A DNA stretch of 64,000 bases. It comes from Dactylellina haptotyla. Lineage: Eukaryota; Ascomycota; Orbiliomycetes; Orbiliales; Orbiliaceae. The stretch is from positions 4,898,001-4,962,000 of the forward strand of contig CM062379.1 of NCBI GenBank assembly GCA_031310005.1, written 5' to 3'. The notes beneath the pieces are model-generated. The model made no database searches. It was not told the DNA's origin and saw only the letters and a list, made by a program, of their open reading frames with translations. The translations under genes and the position numbers were made by a program. Of the stretch, positions 1-10,300 are shown piece after piece (within the stretch, counting starts at the first letter, position 1; the number at the start of each line of letters is the position of its first letter).

Positions 1-311
1 ATCCCTCCAGATATCGACTTCAAGGAGTTCACCAGGCGAGTGAGAGATAAACTCAAGATGGAGAGGAACGGTAAAATCAAGTTCAAGGACGATGACGGAT
101 TACACATACTGCTTGGGGATCAGGAAGACCTGGATCAGGCAATTGATACGTGTGAAAGGATGGCAAAGAAGACGGAATCCGACTTTGGGAAGATGGAAGT
201 ATGTGTTAACCCACCCCCACCCCCCCTTAGATTTGCTCCTTGAAACGCCGATAAAGTGGGGTTCAAATACGCTAACATTAAATTTTCTTATAATAGATTT
301 GGGTGTCTTAA
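1..311 (+). CDS. noxR: NADPH oxidase regulator NoxR (p67phox-like), C-terminal PB1 end, partial
   Basis: The 5' part lies outside the window. Exons seen are 1-198 and 297-311; the intron at 199-296 has a GTATGT donor, a GCTAACATT branch site and a TAATAG acceptor. The visible protein is the end of a PB1 domain: an acidic OPCA-like stretch (KFKDDDG, then GDQEDLDQAI), followed by a terminal GKMEIWVS. An acidic PB1 end followed by KMEIWV is what I recall of fungal NoxR, the p67phox-like activator of NoxA/NoxB that uses PB1 to bind Cdc24/Bem1-type partners at the plasma membrane. Only about 70 residues are visible, so another PB1 protein (Bem1/Scd2, Cdc24) remains possible. The intron-spliced ending is the main reason for preferring NoxR. 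Confidence 0.68.
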
Positions 312-1726
312 TTCCTTAGCCTGGTTCGAGTCCAGTCACGCGACAGTTGTCTGCTTTCATGTTGTTTCTTCTATCACGCTCACTATTATAATATACGCTT
401 GGCAATTGGGTTTGCTCTGATAGTGATATAGATAACTCCTCAGCCCTATATGGCATATGTGGAATCTTTCCTTTGTCACGTTTCCTTTAGCGTTCTTTTC
501 TTCTGTCTAGAGAAGTTTATTTCAGCGGTTTCTCGATATACACTTATTTAGGATATAAACGACATCGTATTAATAATTGAATTTTTTTTGTTTCTGCCGC
601 CAATATAAGTATTCGCTTGTAAATCGTTTGCACAGAAAAATATGTGTGATTCTTGGCCTTAGGCTCACAACTTTTCCAAGTGATTGTAATAGATGTTGAG
701 TATTAATCCACTTATTGAAGCTAGGCGTATGTGTAGACGAACTTCCGGATGGATTCGGGCATTATGGAGTATAAATATATTCACGTATTAACATCACGAC
801 CCGTTTGGAGGTCGGTTGGATGCAACTTGTACACCGTTGGGCTCGCTTAGAAGCTGTGACCCTTGGAAACGGCTGAGGCCCCACACTTTAATGTCGCCCA
901 GAAAAGCACATCAGGCCAGACAAGGGACCTCAAGCCATGTCATGCCGTTCAGCCCAGAGACCTGCACCATCTCCAGATTGAAAGATTGAGGCAGTGGAAC
1001 GGCTGAAACGACAGTATGCACAAGTGAGAGAAATGCGCGACGGCTGCACAAGGTTATCAGAGGTCTCAGTCCGTCGTATCAGCGGCCGAACCGAAGCGCA
1101 CATCGTAGCTGCAACAACAGCTTTTGCCAAGTAACTGTGCACATGCCGGCTATTATTATTAAGAAAGGGAAAAAACTTGTGAACTCCGTCCGCGGCCCCT
1201 CTTTGTCCTCATCTGGTCCTCTGCTTCAGGGACGAAGAGGCAGCAGGGAAAGATGCCCAGCAAGTGAAATGTGCAGCTGAGAAGCTAAAAGATGCATGTT
1301 TGCTTCTTCGGCGGGGTCCTTCGATTGCGTGATCGAAAAACTGAGCGCGTTGTTCGCTGCGAAATTGCCCCTCCCCCACTATTCCCACAGTCTCGAAGAC
1401 TGAATTGCGCGCCAGAGACAAGGGCACCGGCTGTGATTAGCAATCGATATAGCCTGGGCGTGGGAAAATAGGAGAATGTGTTAAACTGCAATGGGAGAAT
1501 CTGCGGGCTTTGGTGGTGTGATGACACAAGCGGGCGCAACAGCGAGAACGGAGGGGATGAGGAAGCGGAGGAAGCGGATTGCGAATATATAAGCACGGGT
1601 TCGTCCTCCTGCTCGTCTGCCCTGTTCTCTCCTCTCTTTCATCATCCGTCTGTCTGTCGTATCGCAGAGAATAGCTAGCAATAAGAAAGAACTCTTCTTC
1701 AAAACTTCAAATTCACATCAGCAATC
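312..1726. other. Intergenic region between noxR and the peroxiredoxin gene
   Basis: AT-rich 3'-flank of noxR to about 820, then a more GC-balanced upstream region of the peroxiredoxin gene. Short open frames on the minus strand (930-1702) show no recognisable protein. A B-box-like GGTTCGAGTCC occurs near 323 but no tRNA fold surrounds it. Positions 1610-1660 are pyrimidine-rich, as in many fungal core promoters. Confidence 0.6.
1586..1592 (+). promoter_or_regulatory. TATA-like box of the peroxiredoxin gene
   Basis: TATATAA about 140 bases upstream of the start codon, followed by a C/T-rich tract typical of fungal transcription start regions. Seen by eye only. Confidence 0.4.
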
Positions 1727-2797
1727 ATGTCCGCAGAACCCGCAGCCGCACCAAGACTCCGTCTCGGAAGCACTGCTCCAAACTTCCAGGCCGAGACTAC
1801 AAAGGTGGGTTGCCTTCGCTCTTCGTCCCCTATGGCAATGTAGTGCTGAAAAGGCCACTGATATACGCGGGGACTACCTAGGGCACAATCGACTTCCACG
1901 AGTTCATTGGTGATGGCTGGGCCATCCTCTTCTCCCACCCAGAAGGTATTGATTTCACTTCCATCTTTCACGGTTGCCATCTCGCATGAACTCCTGACTG
2001 ACAATGATCGTGCGAAGACTACACCCCCGTCTGCACTACTGAGCTTGGTGCTTTCGCCAAACTCGAGCCAGAGTTCACCAAGCGTGGAGTCAAGCTGATT
2101 GGTCTCTCTGCCAACACCATCGACTCCCACGCTGGCTGGATCGAGGACATCAAGGAGGTCACTAGCGGTTCCGTCAACTTCCCCATCATTGGTGACAAGC
2201 AACGAAATATTGCCTACCTCTACGACATGCTTGACTACCAGGATACCACCGTAAGCTAGACCTCCCATTCAATCGTCCTGTTGCTCCGATAGCCGGCGCA
2301 CGCTGCGCAATGCATTGATCGCACCTGCTCTGTGGAGAGCTGCCCAGCTGGCCCAAGCTGGCTCGGGCTTCTCGCGGCGGTGCTTGGCGCCTGTCAACCG
2401 CATCCCTGCCCCAGAAACTACTCCCAAAAACACACCAAAAAAGACACGCTAACAACGCGCCCGTCGGTGGCCCCTGCAGAACGTCGACTCCAAGGGAATT
2501 GCCTTCACCATCCGCTCCGTCTTCGTCATCGACCCCAAGAAGACCATCCGTCTCATCCTCTCGTATCCAGCTTCCACTGGCAGAAACACCGCTGAGGTCC
2601 TCCGTGTCGTCGACAGCTTGCAGACCGGTGACAAGTACCGCATCACCACCCCAATCAACTGGGTTCCTGGTGACGATGTCATCATTGCTCCTCCAGTCAG
2701 GACCGAGGAGGCCAAGGAAATCTGGCCGGAGATGAGAATTGTCAAGCCATACCTCAGATTCACTCCTCTGGCGAAGGAGAAGACCTCTGCTGCTTAA
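1727..2797 (+). CDS. prx1: 1-Cys peroxiredoxin (Prx6/PRX1 family)
   Basis: Thiol peroxidase that reduces H2O2 and organic or lipid hydroperoxides. Exons 1727-1804, 1882-1945, 2018-2250 and 2480-2797 give 230 residues. The first half holds the AhpC/TSA fold with the peroxidatic motif DYTPVCTTE (Cys53) and a following FAKLEPEF segment. The second half carries the Prx6-type C-terminal domain (GDKYRITTPINWVPGDD, then the PYLR..PLA end). No second conserved resolving cysteine is seen, hence 1-Cys. Yeast Prx1 has a mitochondrial presequence; this protein begins MSAEPAAAPRLRLGSTAPNF with no clear one, so a cytosolic form is more likely. The third intron (2251-2479, 229 nt) is long for this region. 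It lies about 1.4 kb downstream of noxR on the same strand. Confidence 0.95.
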
Positions 2798-3487
2798 GCA
2801 CTATAATACCCTCTATGAAAAGTTCTTTCTGTTTTCCGGTTGTTATGTCTGGGATGAAACGTGAAGCTAGTGGAGAAATAATCTAATAATCCGTTCCTTG
2901 AAACCGCTTTGGAGCTGGGAGTGATGGGAGGATTCCTTATTTTGCAAATATTTTTGTTGCATTTTGTACTTAAGATGGTTCCCTCCATCTTGGCTTTTTG
3001 TGATAGCCATTCCTGTATGCACAAAGACGCGGCTTGTAGCTAGCGAACTCGGCCTGACAAATGCATCTTGATCCCAAGCCCACTCGCTTTATCTTTGGCT
3101 CCTCTTGGTACTACCACCGCCGTCGTCGTCGTGAAGGAACTGGCCGTTTTGTGATCCGTGGTGAAAGGCGTTTAAATTTAACTAGAAGAGGTGCTTAGTC
3201 TTGTTGGAGCTCTGAAATGCGGCACAGAGCGGGGCACCTGCAAACAACGCAAACACCAACCCCTCCGCCCCGCTTCCCGCTTCCCAAACGGACCGGACCT
3301 GATATCATCCCTTCCCCCAAGCCAAGCTAGCTCCAACGTTACCCCCCTCCGTCCTCTGCTCCTCTGCTTTGCCAATTGCACCTGCACAGCAACCCACTCC
3401 CGTGTATCTCGTAATCCTGTTTTTATCTTCTTCAACTATCCAGAAAACCCTCCAGATTCTCAGTATATATCGTTTCAATCCCTCAAA
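2798..3487. other. Intergenic region upstream of the glucose-6-phosphate 1-epimerase gene
   Basis: 3'-flank of the peroxiredoxin gene followed by a C-rich promoter region. A TATATAT stretch lies at about 3463-3470, only about 20 bases before the ATG at 3488. An open frame runs upstream to an ATG at 3191, but the conserved part of the protein begins after 3488. No other gene seen. Confidence 0.5.
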
Positions 3488-4515
3488 ATGCCCGTTGACA
3501 AGAAGAAGCCCTCCGGTCTCGCCCTCGATGCAACTGCAGCTCCAGCCGCGTCCGGCGCGTCCATTGAACAGGACTCGGACCGCGTAACCCTCTCCCTCAG
3601 CTCTGGCGCCAAGGCCACAATCCTCCTCTACGGAGCCACCGTTATTTCTTGGACGATCAACGACCGCGAACTGCTGTGGCTCTCCGAAGCATCCGCCCTC
3701 GACGGCTCCAAAGCCGTTCGAGGCGGCATCCCACTTGTGTTCCCCGTCTTTGGGCCACCTAAGGCAGGCACTGCTGTGGAGGCACTACCACAGCACGGCT
3801 TTGCCAGGATAAACAAGTGGAATCTGTTGGGACGTATCGAAGACGAGGCTGGCATCAGTGTCGACTTGGGATTGTCTTCTGACAGTTTAGACGAAGATAC
3901 TAAATCGAAATGGCCACATAGCTTTGGCCTGATCTACTCTGTCAAGTTGACGGCGGACACGCTCGAGACCAAGATGGTGGTGCAGAATCCAGATCCATCG
4001 AATGCCTTTGATTTCAACGTCTTGTTCCACACCTATTTGCGGATACCGGTATGCTTGCCACCCCTCTTCCCAGATTATTGTTTTGTCCTTATTTATATGT
4101 GGGATATATGGCTAATATGTTTTTCCTTTTCGAATGTTAATAGGATGTGGATAACATTGGTGTCCAAGGCCTCGACTCTCTCACATATCGCGACAAGACC
4201 CTCGGTGGCTCGGAACATCCAGAGTCAGCCGAGACCATCAAGATCACCGGTGAGACAGACCGCGTGTATATGAACGCACCGGACAAAGTCACTGTTCTGA
4301 GCGATGGTGCACCTTTGTTCACTGTCACAAAGCTCGGCTTGAAGGATGTTGTCCTGTGGAACCCCCACACCTCTTCATCCAAGATTGGAGACTGGGCGCC
4401 AGCGGAGGGATACAAGAACATGGTCTGCGTCGAGGCCGGCAGTGTGGCGTCATTCCAGAACTTGGAAGCAGGAGCTGCGTGGGAGGGAGGTGTAGTTCAC
4501 AAGGCGCATTTGTGA
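3488..4515 (+). CDS. Glucose-6-phosphate 1-epimerase (aldose-1-epimerase superfamily)
   Basis: Interconverts alpha- and beta-glucose-6-phosphate, like yeast YMR099C, in the cytosol. Exons 3488-4048 and 4144-4515 (intron 4049-4143, GTATGC...TAATAG) give 310 residues. Visible family motifs are RGGIPLVFPVFG near residue 80, LPQHGFAR, FDFNVLFHTYLRI (the catalytic-type His) and MVCVEAGSV, which holds the expected catalytic Glu near the C terminus. The full galactose-mutarotase-like beta-sandwich is present at normal length. The start at 3488 was chosen over the in-frame ATG at 3191 because the extra 99 residues are low-complexity and lie across the TATA-like region. Confidence 0.93.
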
Positions 4516-5191
4516 GCGTTTCTTGTTGAGAGTATTGGGGTTGATTGTTTGTGTACTGGTATATGCAGGGTGAGGAGGCTTTTGTATTGGCAAGCGCTGT
4601 GTTTTGGGGAGTGTTTGTTCTTTTTGGTACAGCGCTTGTAGGGATTTCTTTACAACTGGGCAAACCATTTCCTTTTGTTTTGTGATGCAAAGCACATGCA
4701 TGGATTGTAAAAGAGCTAAAGCATGTCGTGTTAAGATAGACTGGAAAATTGAATATCAAAAGAGGAGCATGGGTCTCATGGGAATGTCAAAATTGTGCAG
4801 TTGTAGATGTGTGCCAACGAGGGAGCTGTGTGTGTTATTGGTCTCTTTTGATGGCTGAGGAGAGAGTGAGAATACGATGGCAGGAATACTTTTAAACCTC
4901 TATCCTGAAGGATCTTTAGTTGGTACCGATGTACTGAGACGGAGCTTGACCCAAGTTTTGCTATGATTCTGTATCTCAGTAGATACCGTTGCTGTGTCTT
5001 AAGTATTGCTCAGACCCCTGTTATAGTGTTGTTTTGGTAGAGCTCAGAGCTTAATCCCAGCAACCCGCGATCTAAGCGATATAAACCTTCTTTCCAGCTC
5101 CCATCAACCTTCATCTACTTTGGTACCATCACCATCACCCCGCCACCCCGCCAGTCACCAATCGTCTCACCTCCTACCATATCCGACAGCG
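4516..5191. other. Intergenic region before APC11
   Basis: 3'-flank of the epimerase gene and promoter of the APC11 gene. A TATAAA lies at 5080-5085, about 110 bases before the ATG, followed by a C/T- and CACC-rich leader. Nothing else recognised. Confidence 0.5.
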
Positions 5192-5592
5192 ATGAAGGTC
5201 AAGATAAAGGAGTGGCATGCCGTGGCAACATGGCGTTGGGATATGCCCGAAGATGAAGTATGCGGTATCTGTCGCGTGGACTTCGATGGCTGCTGCCCGA
5301 ACTGCAAGTACCCTGGCGACGACTGTCCTCTCAGTACGTATTCACTTACACTCCTGATATTCTCTCTAAACTACTATCTAACATTGGGCTTGACAGTTGT
5401 CGGAAAGTGTCACCACTCGTTCCACCTTGTATGCTTGCCCTCCCAATCTATAAGTTTGATATGAGAATGGTGCATCTAACGATACGGTTGCGTGGATCGA
5501 AAATATAGCATTGCATACTGTCGTGGATCAATCAAGAATCTGCAAAAGGCTTGTGTCCTATGTGCCGTCAGAAATTCGAGGTAGCTGCTTAG
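5192..5592 (+). CDS. apc11: Anaphase-promoting complex subunit 11, RING-H2 protein
   Basis: Catalytic RING subunit of the nuclear APC/C ubiquitin ligase; it recruits the E2 to ubiquitinate cyclins and securin. Exons 5192-5333, 5397-5428 and 5509-5592 give 85 residues, the usual size in animals and filamentous fungi. The RING-H2 ligands are in order: CGIC, GCCPNC with its extra APC11 cysteines, DDCPL, GKCHHSFHLHC and LCPMCRQ, with ILSWINQE between. The start MKVKIKEWHAVATWRWD is the conserved APC11 N terminus. The 32-nt middle exon is real because it carries the histidine ligands (KCHHSFHL). Confidence 0.95.
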
Positions 5593-6138
5593 TCCGCTCC
5601 GACCTCTGTGTTTTCCACGTCGCTTTCCTTTCCTGTGATTCATGTGCTACCTGATAGCATTCTCCTTTGGACGCCCGACGGTGTTGGTGCCGGATTGTTT
5701 GGGTTTTGAGAGAGCATTGCTCTTGTGGTGTCGCCTTCTTGGTTCATAAAACTTGGACTCGGAAATTGGGAAATTTTGATGGAGTCTTTCTTTTGGTGAT
5801 GGAAATTTGTTGGCCTTTTCCTTCCTTGGACCTAACTTGACTGGACCTCATCGGGACCTGGACTCGAACCTGGACCTCAGTTTCCCACCCTGGATACTAG
5901 ATCCCTTTCCGGATTGGATTATACCCTTTTTTTGGCCTCTCTCCTTTCTCCTGGATTATTCACTCTTTCTTCAATATCAGTATCCCCATTCGTTCTATGC
6001 TACACCGTTTTTGACTCCCCTTTTTCAGGCCGAAATCGCTGAAGTCGACCCCGAACCGGTCATTCCGATCATCACTAATTTCTCTGCGCTTTTACGATAC
6101 CGAAGCTCACGGATCCAACCCTAGCTCGCGCACTAGAT
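5593..6138. other. 3'-flank of APC11 with a GGACCT-rich stretch
   Basis: No convincing gene. Between 5828 and 5877 the hexamer GGACCT occurs four times (near 5828, 5843, 5855 and 5872) at spacings of 12-17 bases. On the minus strand this produces a chance B-box-like GGTTCGAGTCC. The rest is T-rich. Confidence 0.45.
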
Positions 6139-6327
6139 ATGGCGGACCCCGCAACTTCCCCCTACGGAAACCAAGAGATTACAGAGAGTGAAAATGGTAA
6201 TTCTGAGGACACAGGCGAAAGCACTGATGGCGATATTGAAATGGAAGATGGGTTTATAGATGGTGAGGCGCTAGCGAGAGCGAGGAGGGCTATTGAAGCG
6301 GCTATTTGGGGACCAAGATCGGATTAA
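6139..6327 (+). CDS. Possible small acidic protein (62 aa), unrecognised
   Basis: A single open frame of 62 codons beginning MADPATSPYGNQEITESENG. It is very acidic (STDGDIEMEDGFIDGE) and ends in a short predicted helix (ALARARRAIEAAIWG). No signal peptide, membrane segment or known motif is visible. It lies alone between APC11 and the large PNP-fusion gene, with an ATG following GATATGG. It could be a small disordered protein, a short upstream ORF or chance. No splice partners were found that extend it. Confidence 0.3.
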   Translation: MADPATSPYGNQEITESENGNSEDTGESTDGDIEMEDGFIDGEALARARRAIEAAIWGPRSD

Positions 6328-7321
6328 GCAGTGTTTTATTGAGGGATGGCGTTATCGGCGTAGGATATATACGGGTTCGCTCTTATGACACTATGATTAT
6401 CTACTCATTATTCGGTTGGTTCTATATAGGAAACTGATTCGTCTTGCTCTTATAATTTTTAATTCTCTTCCTCTTTCTCTCTGTCCCTGCTCCTAGTCCC
6501 AGTTGTGTCTATCTGCCTAGTGTGGGACCCCGAAGATTAGATTGCCGACTTCGATATTTGAGTGAGCAAACCCTTCTCTGATCCTGGTCTTTGAATTCTG
6601 GTGTCCAGAGATACTCGAGTTCTATGGTGTCTATATCAAATCTTAGATAGAGAGACAATATCATATGTTAATTATAAAGAAATCGTGAAAGAAAATTAGG
6701 CTTTTTATGGTTCTGCACCGAAGGGAGCAAAGCAGGATATCGATGCATGCCATCGCAGCTTCTCGAAACGATACTTATATTTCTTGATACGCGCATACGG
6801 GGTCCACTTCTTCCCAGCACTGTCGGTAGCAGACAGCTCATATACCACTGCCTTCTAATTTTGCACTGGTTCCATCGTTTTAATGCCGTTGCCTTAAGAA
6901 AACGATATGGAGTTTTGTTGAAATTCGAACTATTTTGCTTCTCATGTGCACATGCGTGTTGAATATGAAGGATCTCGAGTCGCCAAGAAAATGTGGATAA
7001 TAAATTGGATAAATTGGATAAAACCCTTCTTTGCAGCGGTTGCCAGGTGCCTGTTTGTTCAAATATTATTACTGCTTTTCGAATCATCTCAGCCTGACTC
7101 TGTCAAACCAGTAGTATATAACTGTCGGGCTTGGCTTGGGCGTTTTGAGGATATCCTATCCAATCCGCCATGTGTACATGTTTTCTTTTCATCTCAGCTT
7201 AGGAGAAACTATTTCTAGAAGTTATCCAATGCATGTTTCCTTGATTTTTCGTAGAACATCAATTCGCGATAGTTTTATTTTCTGGATAGTGGTCTATATT
7301 ACAGTTTTCAACCTTTGAAAG
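6328..7321. other. AT-rich intergenic region upstream of the PNP-fusion gene
   Basis: About 1 kb of AT-rich sequence. Several short open frames on both strands (6668-7318) lack any recognisable motif. An in-frame TGA lies three bases before the ATG at 7322, so the coding region starts there unless a 5' exon is missed. Confidence 0.45.
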
Positions 7322-10300
7322 ATGTTAACTGACCTTCAAGATGAAGAACTGTTGGAGGCTGCTGGTGCCTTTTCTCGGGAACCTGTCAACCCTGATGATG
7401 GGAAGCACGATAAAACGCCATCTGATTCGCCTCGTTTCCGGCTACCATACAGGATAGTTGCTAGGAGAGTCAGTGATACACCAGCGACCGATGGGATCAG
7501 TGGTATACCATCGACTCCAGAGAAAGTAAAGCAACAACTTGGGCAACCGGAGAGGCTTTTAATACCGCCTCTTAGAGATGCCAATGATAGTTATGACCTT
7601 GGTATGAAACAGCGGTTGCAACATTTTAGGGCACAAGAAGCCCCAGCCCAAAATGTGGATTGGAAGTTACCACCGATGGTAAGCTAACTGATTGGAATTT
7701 CCATACACGTTTTCTCCACTAACAGATTTTGAAAATATTGGGGCGGATGAATTTGTGAGAATATTTGACTAACTTGACAATAACAGTCTGTTTCCCTTCT
7801 TGAGGACTTGCATCACCTCTCGGAACCTCTGGAAGTTGCTTGGGAGGCATCCGAGCCATGGCCACTGGCGTCTAGTTCTCACCGCCTATGGAGCACAGAG
7901 CTGCCCCATAGTACTAGTCAGAAAATATGGCCACCGGTGTCTATTTCTCACCGCTTATCGAGCACAGAGCTACCCTATAATCTGGAAAATTTGAATTTAT
8001 CTTCTCGACCGCCTGCTGAGGGACCGATTGGGGAGTCAGACCACCAGATGCTAGATGCCTCCCAAAGAGGCGACAAGCTTCCAACAGATTCCGGGTATGC
8101 ATCTATAGAAATGGGGAAGTCTTTGGGTGTGAAAAGCATGACCGAGGCTCCCTTAATGATGGATGCTATTGTAGATTCAGTTGATTCGAGAACAGTGTAC
8201 TCTGATATCTCAACCACTTCTAATATAACCAAAGAAAGCTATATCTCTGAATTGGCTGATGCTCTATTCCATGAGGTCTTGAGCGAGCAAATTGAGGGCC
8301 AGATAATGGACGGAATTGTTGAATGCCTTCCAGAGCTACTGCAATCGTTTGCTCTAAAATTGGGCTTTAATGCATCGTCCCAGATGCACCGCGATGTTAT
8401 GGTTTTCATTCATAAGAATCGGAGGTGAGCAGGGCTATATTTACTTTTGTGAACGAATCTCTCTTTCTCTATTCCTTTTTTTTTCAATTTTAGCTCTGGG
8501 AATTAACTTTCACATCCGCCTCAATTTAACAGCGAAATTGTGAAGTGTTTCAAAGAGAGATGGGCTTCTGAAAGTCAATCCGAATGCCGTTCTGAATCGC
8601 CATCTGATACTCCTGGCAAAATGTCGTTAAACGAGGTCATGGCGCTTTGGCATCAGAATTTAGAAGCGCCAGAAAAGTTGGAAAATCTAGAAGCCCTAGT
8701 CGAAGATTCCATCAATAGCCAAGGTCTTGATGAAAATCAAAAAGATGAAGACAAAGAGACAGATCAATCCCGGCTTTACGCATATCGAGAATTCATATTT
8801 AAGTCTCCGCATTATAAATGGCTTGTTAAGAAGTTGCGCGTAGAGGCTATGCTATCTTCTACGCAACCGGATGCTAGGAAAGACATCAGGCGAAAGATCA
8901 TGGAGTACCTTCCTTTGCCTCTTAGGGTAAGCAAAAAAGGACCTATCAATCCTTTAAAAATGACATATTTATCGGAGTGGGATCCATACGAATTCATCGC
9001 TCTGGAGCACGGTTCCGAAATGCCGGATGGTGATCTAGCATTCGAAGTGTTTGAGAATGCTATCACGATAACTGGGACCCTTAAAGACGCACAGGCTCTT
9101 ACTTGTGGACAGTATTTATGCCAAACTTGGCCGTCTATCGGGAGACATATCTTAAATTTAATGAAGATTGTTCTAAGCAAAGGGCGGTCATTTTATTCGC
9201 ATAAAATAGGATGTACGTCAACCTATCATAAGATGAATGGAGCTGAAACTAACATACGGATTAATCTACCAGATTGTCTGCCTGATAGTACGGTACTGTA
9301 TGCAACTCGGAAACCGAATAGGCTTCCGCAAAAGATTTCAGAAAATCTATTTATTCTTGAGGTTAGAGGGACAAGGGAATCTATCTTAGAGATCGGTGAA
9401 CTTTTTGCATGGCTTTCCGTCGCCGTTCGGCCCTCATCGTCACCGTACAAGCTTGTCTACAGCTTACCATATGTAAAAGACCTTTGGACTAAACAAATTA
9501 ACCTAAATCCTGCCCCTGAGCTTTGGTGCGAATTTGGGCTGACTTTCGAAAGTAACATTGGACCCTCTGTATCCTTCGTTGGCCGGTGCTGGCACAACCT
9601 GTTTGGAAGCCCGGTCGTTGTTGGAGGCTATCCGATACCCCGGAGATCGCAGGCTGATACCGGCCTGGAGATCTCGCTTGATATGATGGCCGCGCTTACC
9701 CAATCTCAAAGAATAGATATCTTTAATGGGCAGATACTTATCAAAGGATTTTCCACAATTCTAGTCCCAACAAAGAAAGAAGAAGATATAATCATTTGGC
9801 ACCTCCTACACGAGCAAACCGGGAGTCGCTTATCATACCTGGCGAACCAATTCCAACCAGTAGAAGGCATTGAAACATCCGTGTCAAACCTTGCTCTGGC
9901 TCGGCATGTTGTTGGCTGGTGCTCTACTGCTGACTACTACGCAGGTGCTGCGAATGCTAACTATCGAATCAAATCTTCTCGTCTACCAGAACCTAAAGAC
10001 GGTTGTTTTCTTTGCGGAACTCATCTATGGAGGGGGCACATAATACATGGTGCCTCAGAAGTAAAGTTAGGTAGAAAAGACATCCCATTACACATTTCAC
10101 GAGATGGTTACGTGCAGAAACTCAAGTGGATACACAGCAAATACTTTATTTTTTGGGACGAGGAAGACGATCGGGGATGGCTAGTGAATGGAACTAGTGC
10201 TCTCTTACACATTCTGCGGAAATCTATTGAGATCGACAGCACGGATGAGTTTAGCTCTCAGTTCAAGTTCCAGGGAATGAATGAGCCTCTGTCGAGAGCT

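Noticed and set aside
312-345. B-box-like GGTTCGAGTCC suggesting a tRNA gene
   Set aside because: No A box at a fitting distance, the T stem has only four pairs, and no matching acceptor strand lies upstream; the region overlaps the 3' end of noxR.
3191-3487. N-terminal extension of the epimerase to the upstream ATG
   Set aside because: The extension crosses a TATA-like sequence and has leader-like composition; conserved protein begins after 3488.
5850-5880. Perfect B box on the minus strand
   Set aside because: It arises from the GGACCT cluster; no cloverleaf or A box can be built around it.
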